This document shows positions 21,814 through 33,647 of a stretch of 64,000 nucleotides of DNA, in pieces. Within the stretch, counting starts at the first letter, position 1. Every line of letters begins with the position of its first letter. This DNA is from Aegilops tauschii subsp. strangulata (lineage: Eukaryota > Streptophyta > Magnoliopsida > Poales > Poaceae). A program made the translations under genes and the position numbers. The notes below the pieces were generated by a model, which saw only the letters and a list, made by a program, of their open reading frames with translations, made no database searches and was not told the origin of the DNA. The stretch spans positions 321,311,294 to 321,375,293 of the forward strand of contig NC_053037.3 in the NCBI RefSeq assembly GCF_002575655.3, given 5' to 3'.

Positions 21814-24800
21814 TCATCTCATAGCATCATGCACATTGCATCTACATGTTTTCATAAAGCTTGCATCTGTTCGTAGTTGCTGCATTGCCCCTTGCCTTCG
21901 TTGACCGATCCGAGTCCAATCGGGTTTTCGCTTCCCTCTTGACCGTGACCACCTAACCTCTCTTGCCAGCTCGCAGCCCCCTCGCGCGCGCGTCCGAAAC
22001 TCCCCCGAACCCGACCCGGACAGTCATCGCCGTTGGGCACGGATCATCTTCAAACGTCCCTAAAAATATCTCCCGTCCTTTGTTTGCACTTCCTAACCTA
22101 TTTTCCCGGAGCCGTTCGATCATGATCGGATGGATGAGATATCCCCTAACTAAAAACCCACCTACTATATAATCAGTGTAAACCTACTTAACCCTAGAAC
22201 CTAGCCGTCCCATCCATCCATTCCTCCCCGCCGCCATTTTCCTCCACCCGGTCTCCATCTTCATCGGGATCTCCTCCCGATCCAAAATCCTCTCCGACCC
22301 CCTCCCTGTTTTTCAGCGCCGCCCAAATCGCAGTAGCCAACCACCATCCTTGCCCGAGCCACAGCGAGCCTCCAAGGCACCAGCCTCCCGTCTTCGTCCT
22401 TCGCCCCCGAGCTCCTCTTCTCGCGCACAAGCTCCACGACCCCGACGGCCACTTCGTCTGCCTCGTCGCCGGCCGACCGAACCAGCAGATGAGCCCCGCG
22501 TCGCTCCTTCCTTCCTCTCCCCCGATTTCTAGTCCCTCCTCTCACATCTCTCTCTCTGAACCAGGACACCGCCTCATCTCCGCCCGCGGGCTACCTCAGA
22601 ACGGAGCTCCACCGTCGCCCTGGCCTCGGATCCGGCCGATTCCCATCGCCTGGAGCCGCCACGCCAAGTCCCCCGCCGCATCATCTTCAAGCCATCGGGC
22701 GCCTGGTTCCCTGCCTGGCCCGCTCGTTCTTTGCACGAGGGAGACGCAACGCCAGCGCCTCGTCTGCCTCCCCTGCATCACGCCCTGTCGCCGGGAGCTC
22801 GTCCCCAAGTCCCGCAAGCGCCGCCTCGCCAAGTCGTCGCCGTCCCCACATCCGGTGCCCCAAGTTTCCGCCGCTGCACCATGTTGCCATTCCTCTGCTT
22901 TGTCGCCGTCCAGTACTTCCTCGCGCCACCTTCAGATCGAGCAAGAGTCTTGACCCCGAGCTCCACCTCTACTTCTTCCCTAGCGCCGCACCAAGCTCTG
23001 CCGCCCAAGCTGCGCCGTCGCCTGCCACAGTCCCTATCGCCGTCTTCTTCAACGGTTCCTGACGAGGACGACGCCCTCCTGTCCATCTCGAGCGCCAAGT
23101 CCCTCGCCTCGCTGCCTCATCGCCGCAGCAAAAGCAGCAGTTCGCCAAGTCCCAGCAACCGCTCCACCTCTGCGCGCCCGTCGCCTCCTCCACCGGATCT
23201 CGTTCACTCTGTTGCCCAGCCGCCGGTCTCCATCGCTGCATCGAGCAACACCAGTTCAGGCAGAGAAGGGTGATGCCTCTGCCTCGACACCTCCCGTTGA
23301 CCGCGCGTGGGCCTCCTCTTGCCTCGCCAAGGGCCAGCGCCGACCTCTGCCTCCCCTTCAACCGGCCTCCCTCTGCCCCATCTGGGCTTGGCCCAATGTG
23401 AGAAACCCTCACCCAAATACAGATTCGGCACAGTTCATGTTTTTTTTCCAGTTATGCAAATTTGTCTAATTATCCAGAGTATTGCAGATTTGCGGAAAAC
23501 CCCCTAGTGTTCATGCATCTAATAACTAATCAACCATGCATTGGTTTAAAATGATTTAAACATGTAAAGTGCTTAGATTTTTATCTAGTTTCATAATATT
23601 CCACTTCCATCCATGTTTAAAATGTTTAAATTGCCATTTGCTTTAATTTGCTCAAATGCCATGCTAAAATGCTTTATTTCATAACTTAATAACCGTAGCT
23701 CCGAATTTAATAAACTTTATATGTAAATGGGGTAGAATAATGCATAGATTAACTTGGTTCACTTTATTTTGATGTTTAACAACTCTAAAATATGCTTTAG
23801 GACAGAACAGTACCAAATCTAAAATATGCATATGAGGATTTTCCGGAATTATTGTTTGGTGTTCCGGCCTCATTTAGCCTCGGTTTCGTTCCGGAGTTGT
23901 GAGGATTCGTTCGACTACATCCGTTTGTCTTCTTCATGGACTCGTCCTTCTTCCTTGCGGGATCTCAGGCAAGATGACCATACCCTCGATATCACTTCTA
24001 TCTTTGCTTTGCTAGTTGTTCACTCTATTGCTATGCCGCGCTACCTACCACTTGCTATATCAAGCCTCCCAAATTGCCATGACAGCTTCTAACCTTTTTC
24101 ACCCTTCCTAGCAAACCGTTGTTTGGCTATGTTACCGCTTTGCTCAGCCCCTCTTATAGCGTTGGTAGTTGCAGGTGAAGATGAAGTTTGTTCCATGTTG
24201 GAACATGGATATGTTGGGATATCACAATATTTCTTATTTAATTAATGCATCTATATACTTGGTAAAGGGCGGAAGGCTCGCCCTTATGCCTGGTGTTTTG
24301 TTCCACTCTTGCCGCCCTAGTTTCTGTCATACCGGTGTTATGTTCCTTGATTTTGCGTTCCTTACGCGGTTGGGTGATTTATGGGACCCCCTTAACAGTT
24401 CGCTTTGAATAAAACTCCTCCAGCAAGGCCCAACCTTGGTTTTAACATTTTCCACCTAAGCCTTTTCCCTTGAGTTCTGCAGACTCAAGGGTCATCTTTA
24501 TTTAAACCCCCGGGCCAGTGCTCCTTCGAGTGCTGGTCCAAACAGAGCGATGTTCGGCGCCAGCTGGGCAACCAGGGTCTATGCCAACCCGACGTTTGGC
24601 TCATCCGATGTGCCCTGAGAACGAGATATGTGCAGCTCCTATCAGGATTTGTCGGCACATTCGGGCGGCTTTGCTGGTCTTGTTTTACCATTGTCGAAGT
24701 GTCTTGTAAACCAGGATTCCGAGACTGATCGGGTCTTCCCGGGAGAAGGAATATCCTTCGTTGACCGTGAGAGCTTATAATGGGCTAAGTTGGGACACCC

Positions 24801-25589
24801 CTGCAGGGTATAAACTTTTGAGAGCCGTGCCCGTGGTTATGTGGCAGATGGGAATTTGTTAATGTCCGGTTGTAGAGAACTTGACACTTGACTTAATTAA
24901 AATACATCAACCGCGTGTGTAGCCGTGATGGTCTCTTTTCGGCGGAGTCCGGGAAGTGAACACGGTTCTTATGTTATGCTTGAACGTAAGTAGTTTCGGG
25001 ATCACTTCTTGATCACTTCTAGTTCACGACCGCTGCGTTGCTTCTCTTCTCGCTCTTATTTGCGTATGTTAGCCACCATATATGCTTAGTGCTTGCTGCA
25101 GCTCCACCTCACTACCTTCTCCTACCCATAAGCTTAAATAGTCTTGATCTCGCGGGTTTTGAGATTGCTGAGTCCTCATGACACACCAGATACTACCAAA
25201 ACAGTTGCAGGTGCCGGTGATACCAGTGTAGGTGACACAACTGAGCTCAAGTGGGAGTTCGATGAAGACCTTGGTCGTTACTATGTTTCATTTCCGGTTG
25301 ATCAGTAGTGGAGCCCAGTTGGGGACGTTCAGGGATCTAGCATTTGGGGTTATCTTCTTTTCGTTTGGATTTGACCGTAGTCGGTCTATGTGTGTATTTT
25401 GAATGATGTATGAATTTATTTATGTATTGTGTGAAGTGGCGATTGTAAGCCAACTCTCTTTATTCCATTCTTGTTCATTACATGGGATTGTGTGAAGATG
25501 ACCCTTCTTGCAACAAAACCTACAATGCGGTTGTGCCTCTAAGTCGTGCCTCGACACGTGAGAGATATAGCCGCATCGTGGGCGTTACA
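21814..25589 (+). repeat. 5' LTR of element B, part 2, with internal deletion
   Basis: Matches 29395-33468 and ends GGGCGTTACA. At 23876/23877 it lacks the segment corresponding to 31463-31755 (293 bp). The break falls within TTA present at both ends. GC-rich open frames at 22190-23340 recur in the 3' LTR, are Ser/Pro/Arg-biased and show no domain. Confidence 0.88.
24795..24814 (+). promoter_or_regulatory. LTR core promoter candidate of B
   Basis: acacccctgcagggtataaa, identical over 20 bp to the block in element A (from 5404). A copy lies in the 3' LTR of B near 32674. Surrounding LTR sequence is otherwise diverged. Confidence 0.6.
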
Positions 25590-25591
25590 AG

Positions 25592-25606
25592 TTGGTAATC
25601 AGATCC
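25592..25606 (+). other. Primer binding site of B (degenerate)
   Basis: TTGGTAATCAGATCC lies two bases after the LTR. It resembles TTGGTATCAGAGC with an inserted A, consistent with a tRNA-Met type site that has decayed. Confidence 0.55.
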
Positions 25607-28600
25607 ATCCCCGACTTAGGAGCCCCCTGCTTGATCAAATTGCTGACGTTGTTGAGTCTAGAACAAAAATGTTTTGAGTCTTAGGATTATATATATCAGA
25701 GAGTAGGATTCTTTTTACTCCTCAGTCCCTTCATCGCTCTGGTGAGGCCTTCTGACGTAGATGTTTTGACTTTCCTCTCCTCAAATTTCACTAAAAAAAA
25801 TTTAGGATCACGCGGGTATCTTGGAATCGTTTCGATGGTTTTGTGATGAGAACATTGTTCTTGGTGCCTCCTGACATTTAGGGGTTGTGGCAGTGTCCCG
25901 GGGAGTTGAGCTCCGAGGTGTTGTCGTCACAATTTTATCGTTGCAGTTCTGGAATACCTGAGTTTTTTCGCCGACATCGAAAATCTCTTTTATGCAGTTG
26001 TTGGTGAGATCACCTCGACGCCACCCAGTACTGGGGCGGGAGTTCGGGAGTATTGCCATAACTCGTATAACGGATGCTTTTCGAAGGTTGAGGTACACGA
26101 TTTCCGGAGTTTTCTTGGTTATGTGTTGCCGGATGGATACAGCTGGATCTAGGTATTGTTAGTTTGGGTGAGATATATTGCGTCCCCTGTATCCCCAACA
26201 CCTGATTGCATAACCAGATAGTTTCCGGAGTTTATAGGTGGGAATTCAAGTAGCTCCTAGAATATCTTTTCGACAGATGTATGATTTGAGATTGGGGTCC
26301 AACGTCCAGTGGTTCGCTTTCCACGGTCGATTTACATTGGTCGCGAGGCGTCTTAAAGAATCCTTGGCTATGCTGATTCGGGGACGTCTTGTTGGTCATT
26401 CGTGACATCCACTGTACGTCATGCCCGTGGGGCCTCATCACGAACACTTTGGGCGAAATCTCTATCATATGTTTGTTTCCGGCTTATTCTGCAAGCCAAT
26501 CCTTTGTTTTGTTTTGAGTTGTGTTATTCGAGTTGCTTCGAAGTCAAATGTGGATTCCATACCTTTTCTAAGTGGTGTTCTCATATTCCTATGTGGATAC
26601 TAATCCTTCTTGATCATCGAGATTGCCGTCTTAATTCTATTTCCAACCGGTGCGTTTCTCTTCGAGATGATCCCATAATTCTCCCCATCCGGAAGATCAA
26701 TTATAAGTTTTATCAACGGTGTTTATTCCATATGCCCCAAGTTGCCTTTGTTTTCCCGCCCTCCCACCCTTTTCTTCAAGGACTCAGATTTCTTAATCAA
26801 GTATCCTTTTATTTGATGCGAAGTCTCTTCATTCTTTTCTTTCAATATTCTTATCTGGTGATTTCCCATGAAGATACTAACGGAGCTTCAAGTTTATTAT
26901 TCTTCGTTCTTTTTCTTCTCCAGTGGATTCAATTCAAGCTTTGTCTATCATATCCTTTCCTCGTTTCAAATGTTTTCTCATGCCGGTGCACCTCTTAATC
27001 ATCCATCTCTTGCTATTCATGTTTATCTGGAGTGCTGAAGGTATCCCAGAGGATTCATGTTTCTATTCTTAATCCTTTGAAGCTATTTCGAGGTCTTACC
27101 TTATTCAAGCTATTTAATTCAACCGACGCAATCTTTCTTTTAAATCGTTCAACGGTGTTTCTTTTGAGTGGGCCCTAACCCACAGGTCTTTTCCCAGGAT
27201 CCTACCTGACTCTTCTAATTTTCCCGGAGCTTCTAAAATTCTTTTCAAAGTTTGACGTAAGAATGGGTTATCATCAGTCATCTTTCGAATTCTTTTCATC
27301 GTTGGTTCAACCTTTCTAATTTTCATTCCGGAGTGCCTCAACAATTCATGGTGTTGTTTCTCGTCGTCATTCTCAGATTGTGAAGACCGAAGAAGAATTT
27401 CTCCTAAATCTTGGTCCGTTCTCTTGAAGATTCATAGTTCTAGCTTATGCCATCCTCTCATAATTGTTTTCGATTGTGAGAATTCTTCTCATACCCATCC
27501 GGAGCATTTCATGAGTTGTTTTAATTTCTTGATCATCAAAAGGCCATCATTTCAGAAGATTTCTTCGTTCTAAGTTTTCAGCCTCGTTCTCCAATTATTC
27601 TAAATTGATGTCTCTTCGTTCATCTCCATATTCTTCTGGTGCATCGTTCAAGTATTCTCTAATCAGCTCGTGATCTCTTCGTTCTCGTGTATCAAATTCC
27701 CTCAAGTATCTTCATTCGTTCTCTAATTCTTACCGGTGATTCACCCCTTTACTTCGTTCATTTTCAATTCGCACGGTGGTTCGTTCAAGATTCCTTTTCT
27801 CTTGTTCTCATATTGATGTTAAATCCCACCGGTGGTTCCATCAAGACCTTCTCAAGTTTACGCTATATCTCTCTTAATCCTTTCTACGAGAATAAGTAGT
27901 ATGTCAAATCCATTGCTTGTCATCAATTTAAATTGGTGAAGGATATGCATAACACAGTTCTTATTATGGTTTCATCCAAGTGATCTAGTTTCTTCTTTCT
28001 AGAGTTGTTCATCATGTCACATTTCTCGGTTCGAGAGGCTTCATCTTTTTCTTTTCCGGAGTTCCAAGCTTTCTGCATTATCTCGTCGCGAAGCTCCACC
28101 TAAATCATCACAAGGCTTCACCTTGTGTTGTCAACTTCTCTTTCTTTCTATCATCCTTTTGTTTACCGGAGTTCTTCATGGAGGCTCTACATGGTGCTTC
28201 GTCAAGGATTCCTTTCATTCTTCAATTGTTCTTCAAGATTTCTCTTGGAGTCAAGATCCGTCAAGCTATACTCTAAAATAAACATGGTGCTCAACACATG
28301 TTTGTTTCGAGGAGTTCAAGCATTTTTCATCTTGCATTCCGAAGTGCAATTCTTTCTCTCTTATCTTTTGAGGTGGTGTTATGTCATTCTTGATAATTTT
28401 CTTCATGTTTCATGATTCACAAGTTGTCAAGAATGAGATATTTAAACCCATCATATTTTCTTCGTCCATGAGTTGTTTCAACCCATAATAATCTCTTTGT
28501 TGGAGTTATCTTGGTATAGATTTCACTTAAAGCCTTCTCGAAGGAATGTTGCTAATTGTGGTGTCTATCAATGATCCAAGTTTTCTCCTATCCTCTCGGC

Positions 28601-29279
28601 GAGAGAAGTTTTCATCTCGTCGTTGATCTCAAGCAAGCAATTGTTTTCGTTAGTGGCAGAATTTCACCTCAAGTTTTGAGATGTCTCCATAAGCCCACGA
28701 AGATCATATCCTTTCTTTTTTGATTTTTCAACAACCCCGTTCTATCCTTCTTTTAAGGATGCTCTCTCAAATTCACTTAAGGTAGAACATGTTGCTTTCT
28801 TCTCCATTCTTTTCATTGCATTCTTTCATTTCTACCGGAGGCATTGTGATATTGCTCTCTTCGACCCATCTTCTTGTTTTGTCAAGATCATCTTCTTTCC
28901 TTGCTTATCCATTTAACCGGAGTGTTGTGTCATCTCTTCAATTTCTTTTCATCTTATCAAGTTTTCCTTCTCTTTTTCAACCGGAGTGCTGTCAAAATTA
29001 TGTCATTCTTGTTCCTTGGCTATCTCGTTATACCGGTGTGGTTTCATATTCTTTTGGTTCGTTAAGCCCTTGTTTCATGTCTTTCAACCCACAAGGTTCG
29101 CATAATGTTCCTTGTTCCCCTTTTCTAACAGAGTGTTTGTAATCTCGTTCATCCCCATTGTATTCTTTTCTCAAAATTGTTTAACCTCTCAAGGTTCTTT
29201 GGTTTCACTCATTTGTACAAGAAGCAACTTAGATTTACCGCTTCTCTTTCTTTTCTGCTTCTCTCCGGTGCCATCCTAG
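25607..29279 (+). other. Non-coding interior of element B
   Basis: About 3.7 kb, pyrimidine-rich on the plus strand, especially after 26400. I searched all frames for zinc knuckle, protease, RT, integrase and chromodomain motifs and found none. The longest open frames (for example 26402-26998) are Phe/Ser/Leu-rich, as expected from a T-rich strand. Words of the form CCGGAGT or CCGGTG recur at irregular 60-300 bp spacing (for example near 26113, 26224, 27328, 28060, 28165, 28836, 28916, 28980). Confidence 0.75.
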
Positions 29280-29315
29280 ATCTCGGGACGAGATCCTCTT
29301 GTAGTGGTGGAGTGT
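29280..29315 (+). other. PPT region of B
   Basis: atctcgggacgagatcctct followed by purine-rich gtagtggtggagtgt before the LTR. The first half is nearly identical to the block preceding the 3' LTR of A (12346-12360), linking B to the Tekay lineage. Confidence 0.7.
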
Positions 29316-32300
29316 TGTAACGCCCCAAGACCGACGCTCCAGATGCCTTACTTGTTTTGCGAGTCAGCTGTGATATTTATTTGTTTGTTGCATCTCATCT
29401 CATAGCATCATGCACATTGCATCTACATGTTTTCATAAAGCTTGCATCTATTCGTAGTTGCCGCGTTGCCCCTTGCCTTCGTTGACCGATCCGAGTCCAA
29501 TCGGGTTTTCGCTTCCCTCTTGACCGTGACCACCTAACCTCTCTTGCCAGCTCGTAGCCCCCTCGAGCGCGCGTCCGAAACTCCCCCGAACCCGACCCGG
29601 ATAGCCATCGCCGTTGGGCACGGATCATCTTTAAACGTCCCTAAAAATATCTCCCGTCCTTTGTTTGCACCTCCTAACCAATTTTCTCGGAGCCGTTCGA
29701 TCGTGATCGGATGGACCAGATTATCCCCTAACTAAAAACCCACCCACTATATAATTAGTGTAAACCTACCTAACCCTAGAACCTAGCCGTCCCATCCATC
29801 CATTCCTCCCCGCTGCCATTTTCCTCCACCCGGTCTCCATCTTCATCGGGATCTCCTCCCGATCCAAAATCCTCTCCGACCCCCTCCCTGTTTTTCAGCG
29901 CCGCCCAAATCGCAGCAGCCAACCACCATCCTTGCCCGAGCCACAGCGAGCCTCCAAGGCACCAGCCTCCCGTCTTCGTCCTTCGCCCCCGAGCTCCTCT
30001 TCTCGCGCACAAGCTCCGCGACCCCGACGGCCACTTCGTCCGCCTCGTCGCCGGCCGACCGAACCAGCAGATGAGCCCCGCGTCGCTCCTTCCTTCCCCT
30101 CCCCCGATTTCTAGTCCCTCCTCTCACATCTCTCTCTCTCTCTGAACCAGGATGCCACCTCGTCTCCGCCCGCGGGCTACCTCAGAACGGAGCTCCACCG
30201 TCGCCCTGGCCTCGGACCCGGCCGATTCCCATCGCCTGGAGCCGCCACGCCAAGTCCGCCGCAGCGTCATCTTCAAACCATCGGGTGCCTGGTTCCCTGC
30301 CTGGCCCGCTCGTTCTCTACACGAGGGAGACGCAACGCCAGCGCCTCGTCTGCCTCCCCTGCATCACGCCCCGTCGCCGGGAGCTCCTCCCTAAGTCCCG
30401 CCAGCGCCGCCTCGCCAAGTCGTCGCCGTCCCCACCTCCAGTGCCCCAAGTTCCCGCCGCCGCGCCATGTTGCCGTTCCTCTGCTTCATCGCCGTCCAGT
30501 ACTTCCTCGCGCCACCTTCAGATCGAGCAGGAGTCTTGACCCCGAGCTCCTCCTATGCTTCTTCTCTAGCGCCGCACCAAGCTCCGCCGCCCAAGCTGCG
30601 CCGTCGCCTGCCGCAGTCCCTGTCGCCGTCGTCTTCAACGGTTCCTGACGAGGACAACGCCCTCCTGTCCGTCTCGAGCGCCAAGTCCCTCGCCTCGCTG
30701 CCTCGTCGCCGCAGCAAAAGCAGTAGTTCGCCAAGTCCCGGCAACCGCTCCACCTCTGCGCGCCCGTCGCCTCCTCCACCGGATCTCGTTCACTCTGTCG
30801 CCCAGCCGCCGGTCTCCTTCGCTGCATCGAGCAGCACCAGTTCACGCAGAGGAGGGCGATGCCTCTGCCTTGACACCTCCCGTTGACCGCGCGTGGGCAT
30901 CCTCTTGCCTCGCCAAGGGCCAGCGCCCACCTCTGCCTCCCCTTCAACCGGCCTCCCTCTGCCCTAGCTGGGCTTGGCCCAATGTGAGCAACCCTCGCCC
31001 AAATACAGATTCGGCCCAGTTCATGTTTTTTTTTCAGTTATGCGAATTTGTCTAATTATCCAGAGTATTGCAGATTTGCGGAAAACCCCCTAGTGTTCAT
31101 GCATCTAATAACAAATCAACCATGCATCGGTTTAAAATGATTTAAACATGTAAAGTGCTTAGATTTTTATCTAGTTTCATAATATTCCACTTTCATCCAT
31201 GTTTAAAATGTTTAAATTGTTGTTTGCTTTAATTTGCTCAAATGCCATGCTAAAATGCTTTATTTCATAACTTAATAACCGTAGCTCCGAATTTAATAAA
31301 CTTTATATGTAAATGGGGTAGAATAATGCATAGAGTAACTTGGTTCACCTTATTTTGATGTTTAACAACTCTAAAATATGCTTTAGGACAGAACGGTACC
31401 AAATCTAAAATATGCATATGAGGATTTTCCGGAATTATTGTTTGGTGTTCAGGCCTCATTTAAACTTGCCTAAATAGTTAGTTTACTTATGCTTCACCCC
31501 TTGCCATGTTAATCAACATTTAACATTGTTGGGTACATAAATGAGAGCGAACTAAATAACTTGAATGTGGTGTTTCGTCAATATGCAACTTGTTACATAT
31601 TGAGCTCCACATAATTTGTAGTATTGTTTGTGCACTTTGCCATGCCATGCCTCATTAAACCGGACATGCATCATACTTGTTTGTGCATCATGCCATGTGT
31701 ATGTGGTGGTTGTTTACTATGTTGTTTGTTTCTTTCCGGGTTGCTTCTCTCGTTAGCTTCGGTTTCGTTCCGGAGTTGTGAGGATTCGTTCGACTACATC
31801 CGTTTGTCTTCTTCATGGACTCGTTCTTCTTCCTTGCGGGATCTCAGGCAAAATGACCATACCCTCGATATCACTTCTATCTTTGCTTTGCTAGTTGTTC
31901 GCTCTATTGCTATGCCGCGCTACCTACCACTTCCTATATCAAGCCTCCCAAATTGCCATGACAGCCTCTAACCTTTTTCACCCTTCCTAGCAAACCGTTG
32001 TTTGGCTATGTTGCCGCTTTGCTCAGCCCCTCTTATAGCGTTGGTAGTTGCAGGTGAAGATGAAGTTTGTTCCATGTTGGAACATTGATATGTTGGGATA
32101 TCACAATATCTCTTATTTAATTAATGCATCTATATACTTGGTAAAGGGTGGAAGGCTCGCCCTTATGCCTGGTGTTTTGTTCCACTTTTGCCGCCCTAGT
32201 TTCCATCATACCGGTGTTATGTTCCTTGATTTTGTGTTCCTTACGCGGTTGGGTGATATATGGGACCCCCTTGACAGTTCGCTTTGAATAAAACTCCTCC

Positions 32301-33468
32301 AGCAAGGCCCAACCTTGGTTTTAACATTTGCCACCTAAGCCTTTTCCCTTGGGTTCTGCAGACTCAAGGGTCATCTTTATTTAAACCCCCGGGCCAGTGC
32401 TCCTTCGAGTGCTGGTCCAAACCGAGCGATGTCCGGTGCCCCCTGGGCAACCAGGGTCTATGCCAACCCGACGTCTGGCTCATCCGATGTGCCCTGAGAA
32501 CGAGATATGTGCAGCTCCTATCAGGATTTGTCGGCACATTCGGGCGGCTTTGCTGGTCTTGTTTTACCATTGTCGAAGTGTCTTGTAAACCAGGATTCCG
32601 AGACTGATCGGGTCTTCCCGGGAGAAGGAATATCCTTCGTTGACCGTGAGAGCTTATAATGGGCTAAGTTGGGACACCCCTGCAGGGTATAAACTTTCAA
32701 GAGCCGTGCCCGTGGTTATGTGGCAGATGGGAATTTGTTAATGTCCGGTTGTAGAGAACTTGACACTTGACTTAATTAAAATACATCAACCGCGTGTGTA
32801 GCCGTGATGGTCTCTTTTCAGCGGAGTCCGGGAAGTGAACACGGTTCTTGTGTTATGCTTGAACGTAAGTAGTTTCAGGATCACTTCTTGATCACTTCTA
32901 GTTCACGACCGCTGCGTTGCTTCTCTTCTCGCTCTTATTTGCGTATGTTAGCCACCATATATGCTTAGTGCTTGTTGCAGCTCCACGTCACTACCTTCTC
33001 CTACCCATAAGCTTAAATAGTCTTGATCTCGCGGATTTTGAGATTGCTGAGTCCTCGTGACTCACCAGATACTACCAAAACAGTTGCAGGTGCCGGTGAT
33101 ACCAGTGCAGGTGACGCAACTGAGCTCAAGTGGGAGTTCGATGAAGACCTTGGACGTTACTAAGTTTCTTTTCCGGTTGATCAGTAGTGGAGCCCAGTTG
33201 GGGACGTTCAGGGATCTAGCATTTGGGGTTATCTTCTTTTCGTTTGGATTTGACCGTAGTCGGTCTATGTGTGTATTTTGAATGATGTGTGAATTTATTT
33301 ATGTATTGTGTGAAGTGGAGATTGTAAGCCAGCTCTCTTTATCCCATTCTTGTTCATTACATGGGATTGTGTGAAGATGACCCTTCTTGCGACAAAACCT
33401 ACAATGCGGTTATGCCTCTAAGTCGTGCCTCGACACGTGAGAGATATAGCCGCATCGTGGGCGTTACA
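29316..33468 (+). repeat. 3' LTR of element B
   Basis: 4153 bp, TGTAACGCCCCAAGACCGAC to GTGGGCGTTACA, followed by TSD gtatt. Contains the 293-bp segment missing from the 5' copy. Scanning the first 700 bp suggests about 3-4% divergence from the 5' LTR. Confidence 0.9.
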
Positions 33469-33473
33469 GTATT

Positions 33474-33647
33474 ACACCACAACGGTGGCCCGAACCAGTA
33501 TAAACCCCATGTCTCTCTGTGTTGCAAGTTCGTCAAGTTCATCCACGAGATCATAGCGAGCTAGAGCGTAGATCGGTAGGAGGGAGAGACTTCGCGCGCA
33601 CCCTAGTGTTCGAACCTCAAGGGTTTGCCGGAACCCCACATCCGACA
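33474..33647 (+). repeat. 3' LTR of element XY, part 2
   Basis: Continues from 16786 once B is removed (agtagggtatt + acaccacaacgg). It corresponds to the reverse complement of D 39240-39410 and ends CATCCGACA. It is followed by atgct (33648-33652), the probable right TSD of XY in the third ORF of C. Confidence 0.82.

Larger units (their letters stand above)
16787..33468 (+). mobile_element. Element B: non-autonomous gypsy-type LTR element, interrupted by F
   Basis: LTRs begin TGTAACG and end CGTTACA. The TSD gtatt lies at 16782-16786 and 33469-33473, and the flanking XY LTR joins correctly across it. Without F the element is about 11.7 kb: LTRs of about 3.86 kb (5', with a deletion) and 4153 bp (3'), and an interior of 3726 bp in which I find no gag, protease, RT, RNase H or integrase motif in any frame. 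The PPT-proximal block and the LTR core promoter match Tekay element A, so B probably used proteins of that lineage. It fits the large retrotransposon derivative (LARD) type. Confidence 0.85.

Noticed and set aside
22194..23431. Overlapping Ser/Pro/Arg-rich open frames on both strands in the B LTR
   Set aside because: GC-rich LTR block repeated at 29776-30970. All frames are open by composition; no motif was found.
25607..29279. A degenerate gag-pol in element B
   Set aside because: No zinc knuckle, DTG/DSG, YxDD, integrase triad or chromodomain words in any frame.
16438..33647. The two XY LTR pieces as two separate solo LTRs
   Set aside because: They join base-perfectly at the gtatt TSD of B and match one continuous D LTR.
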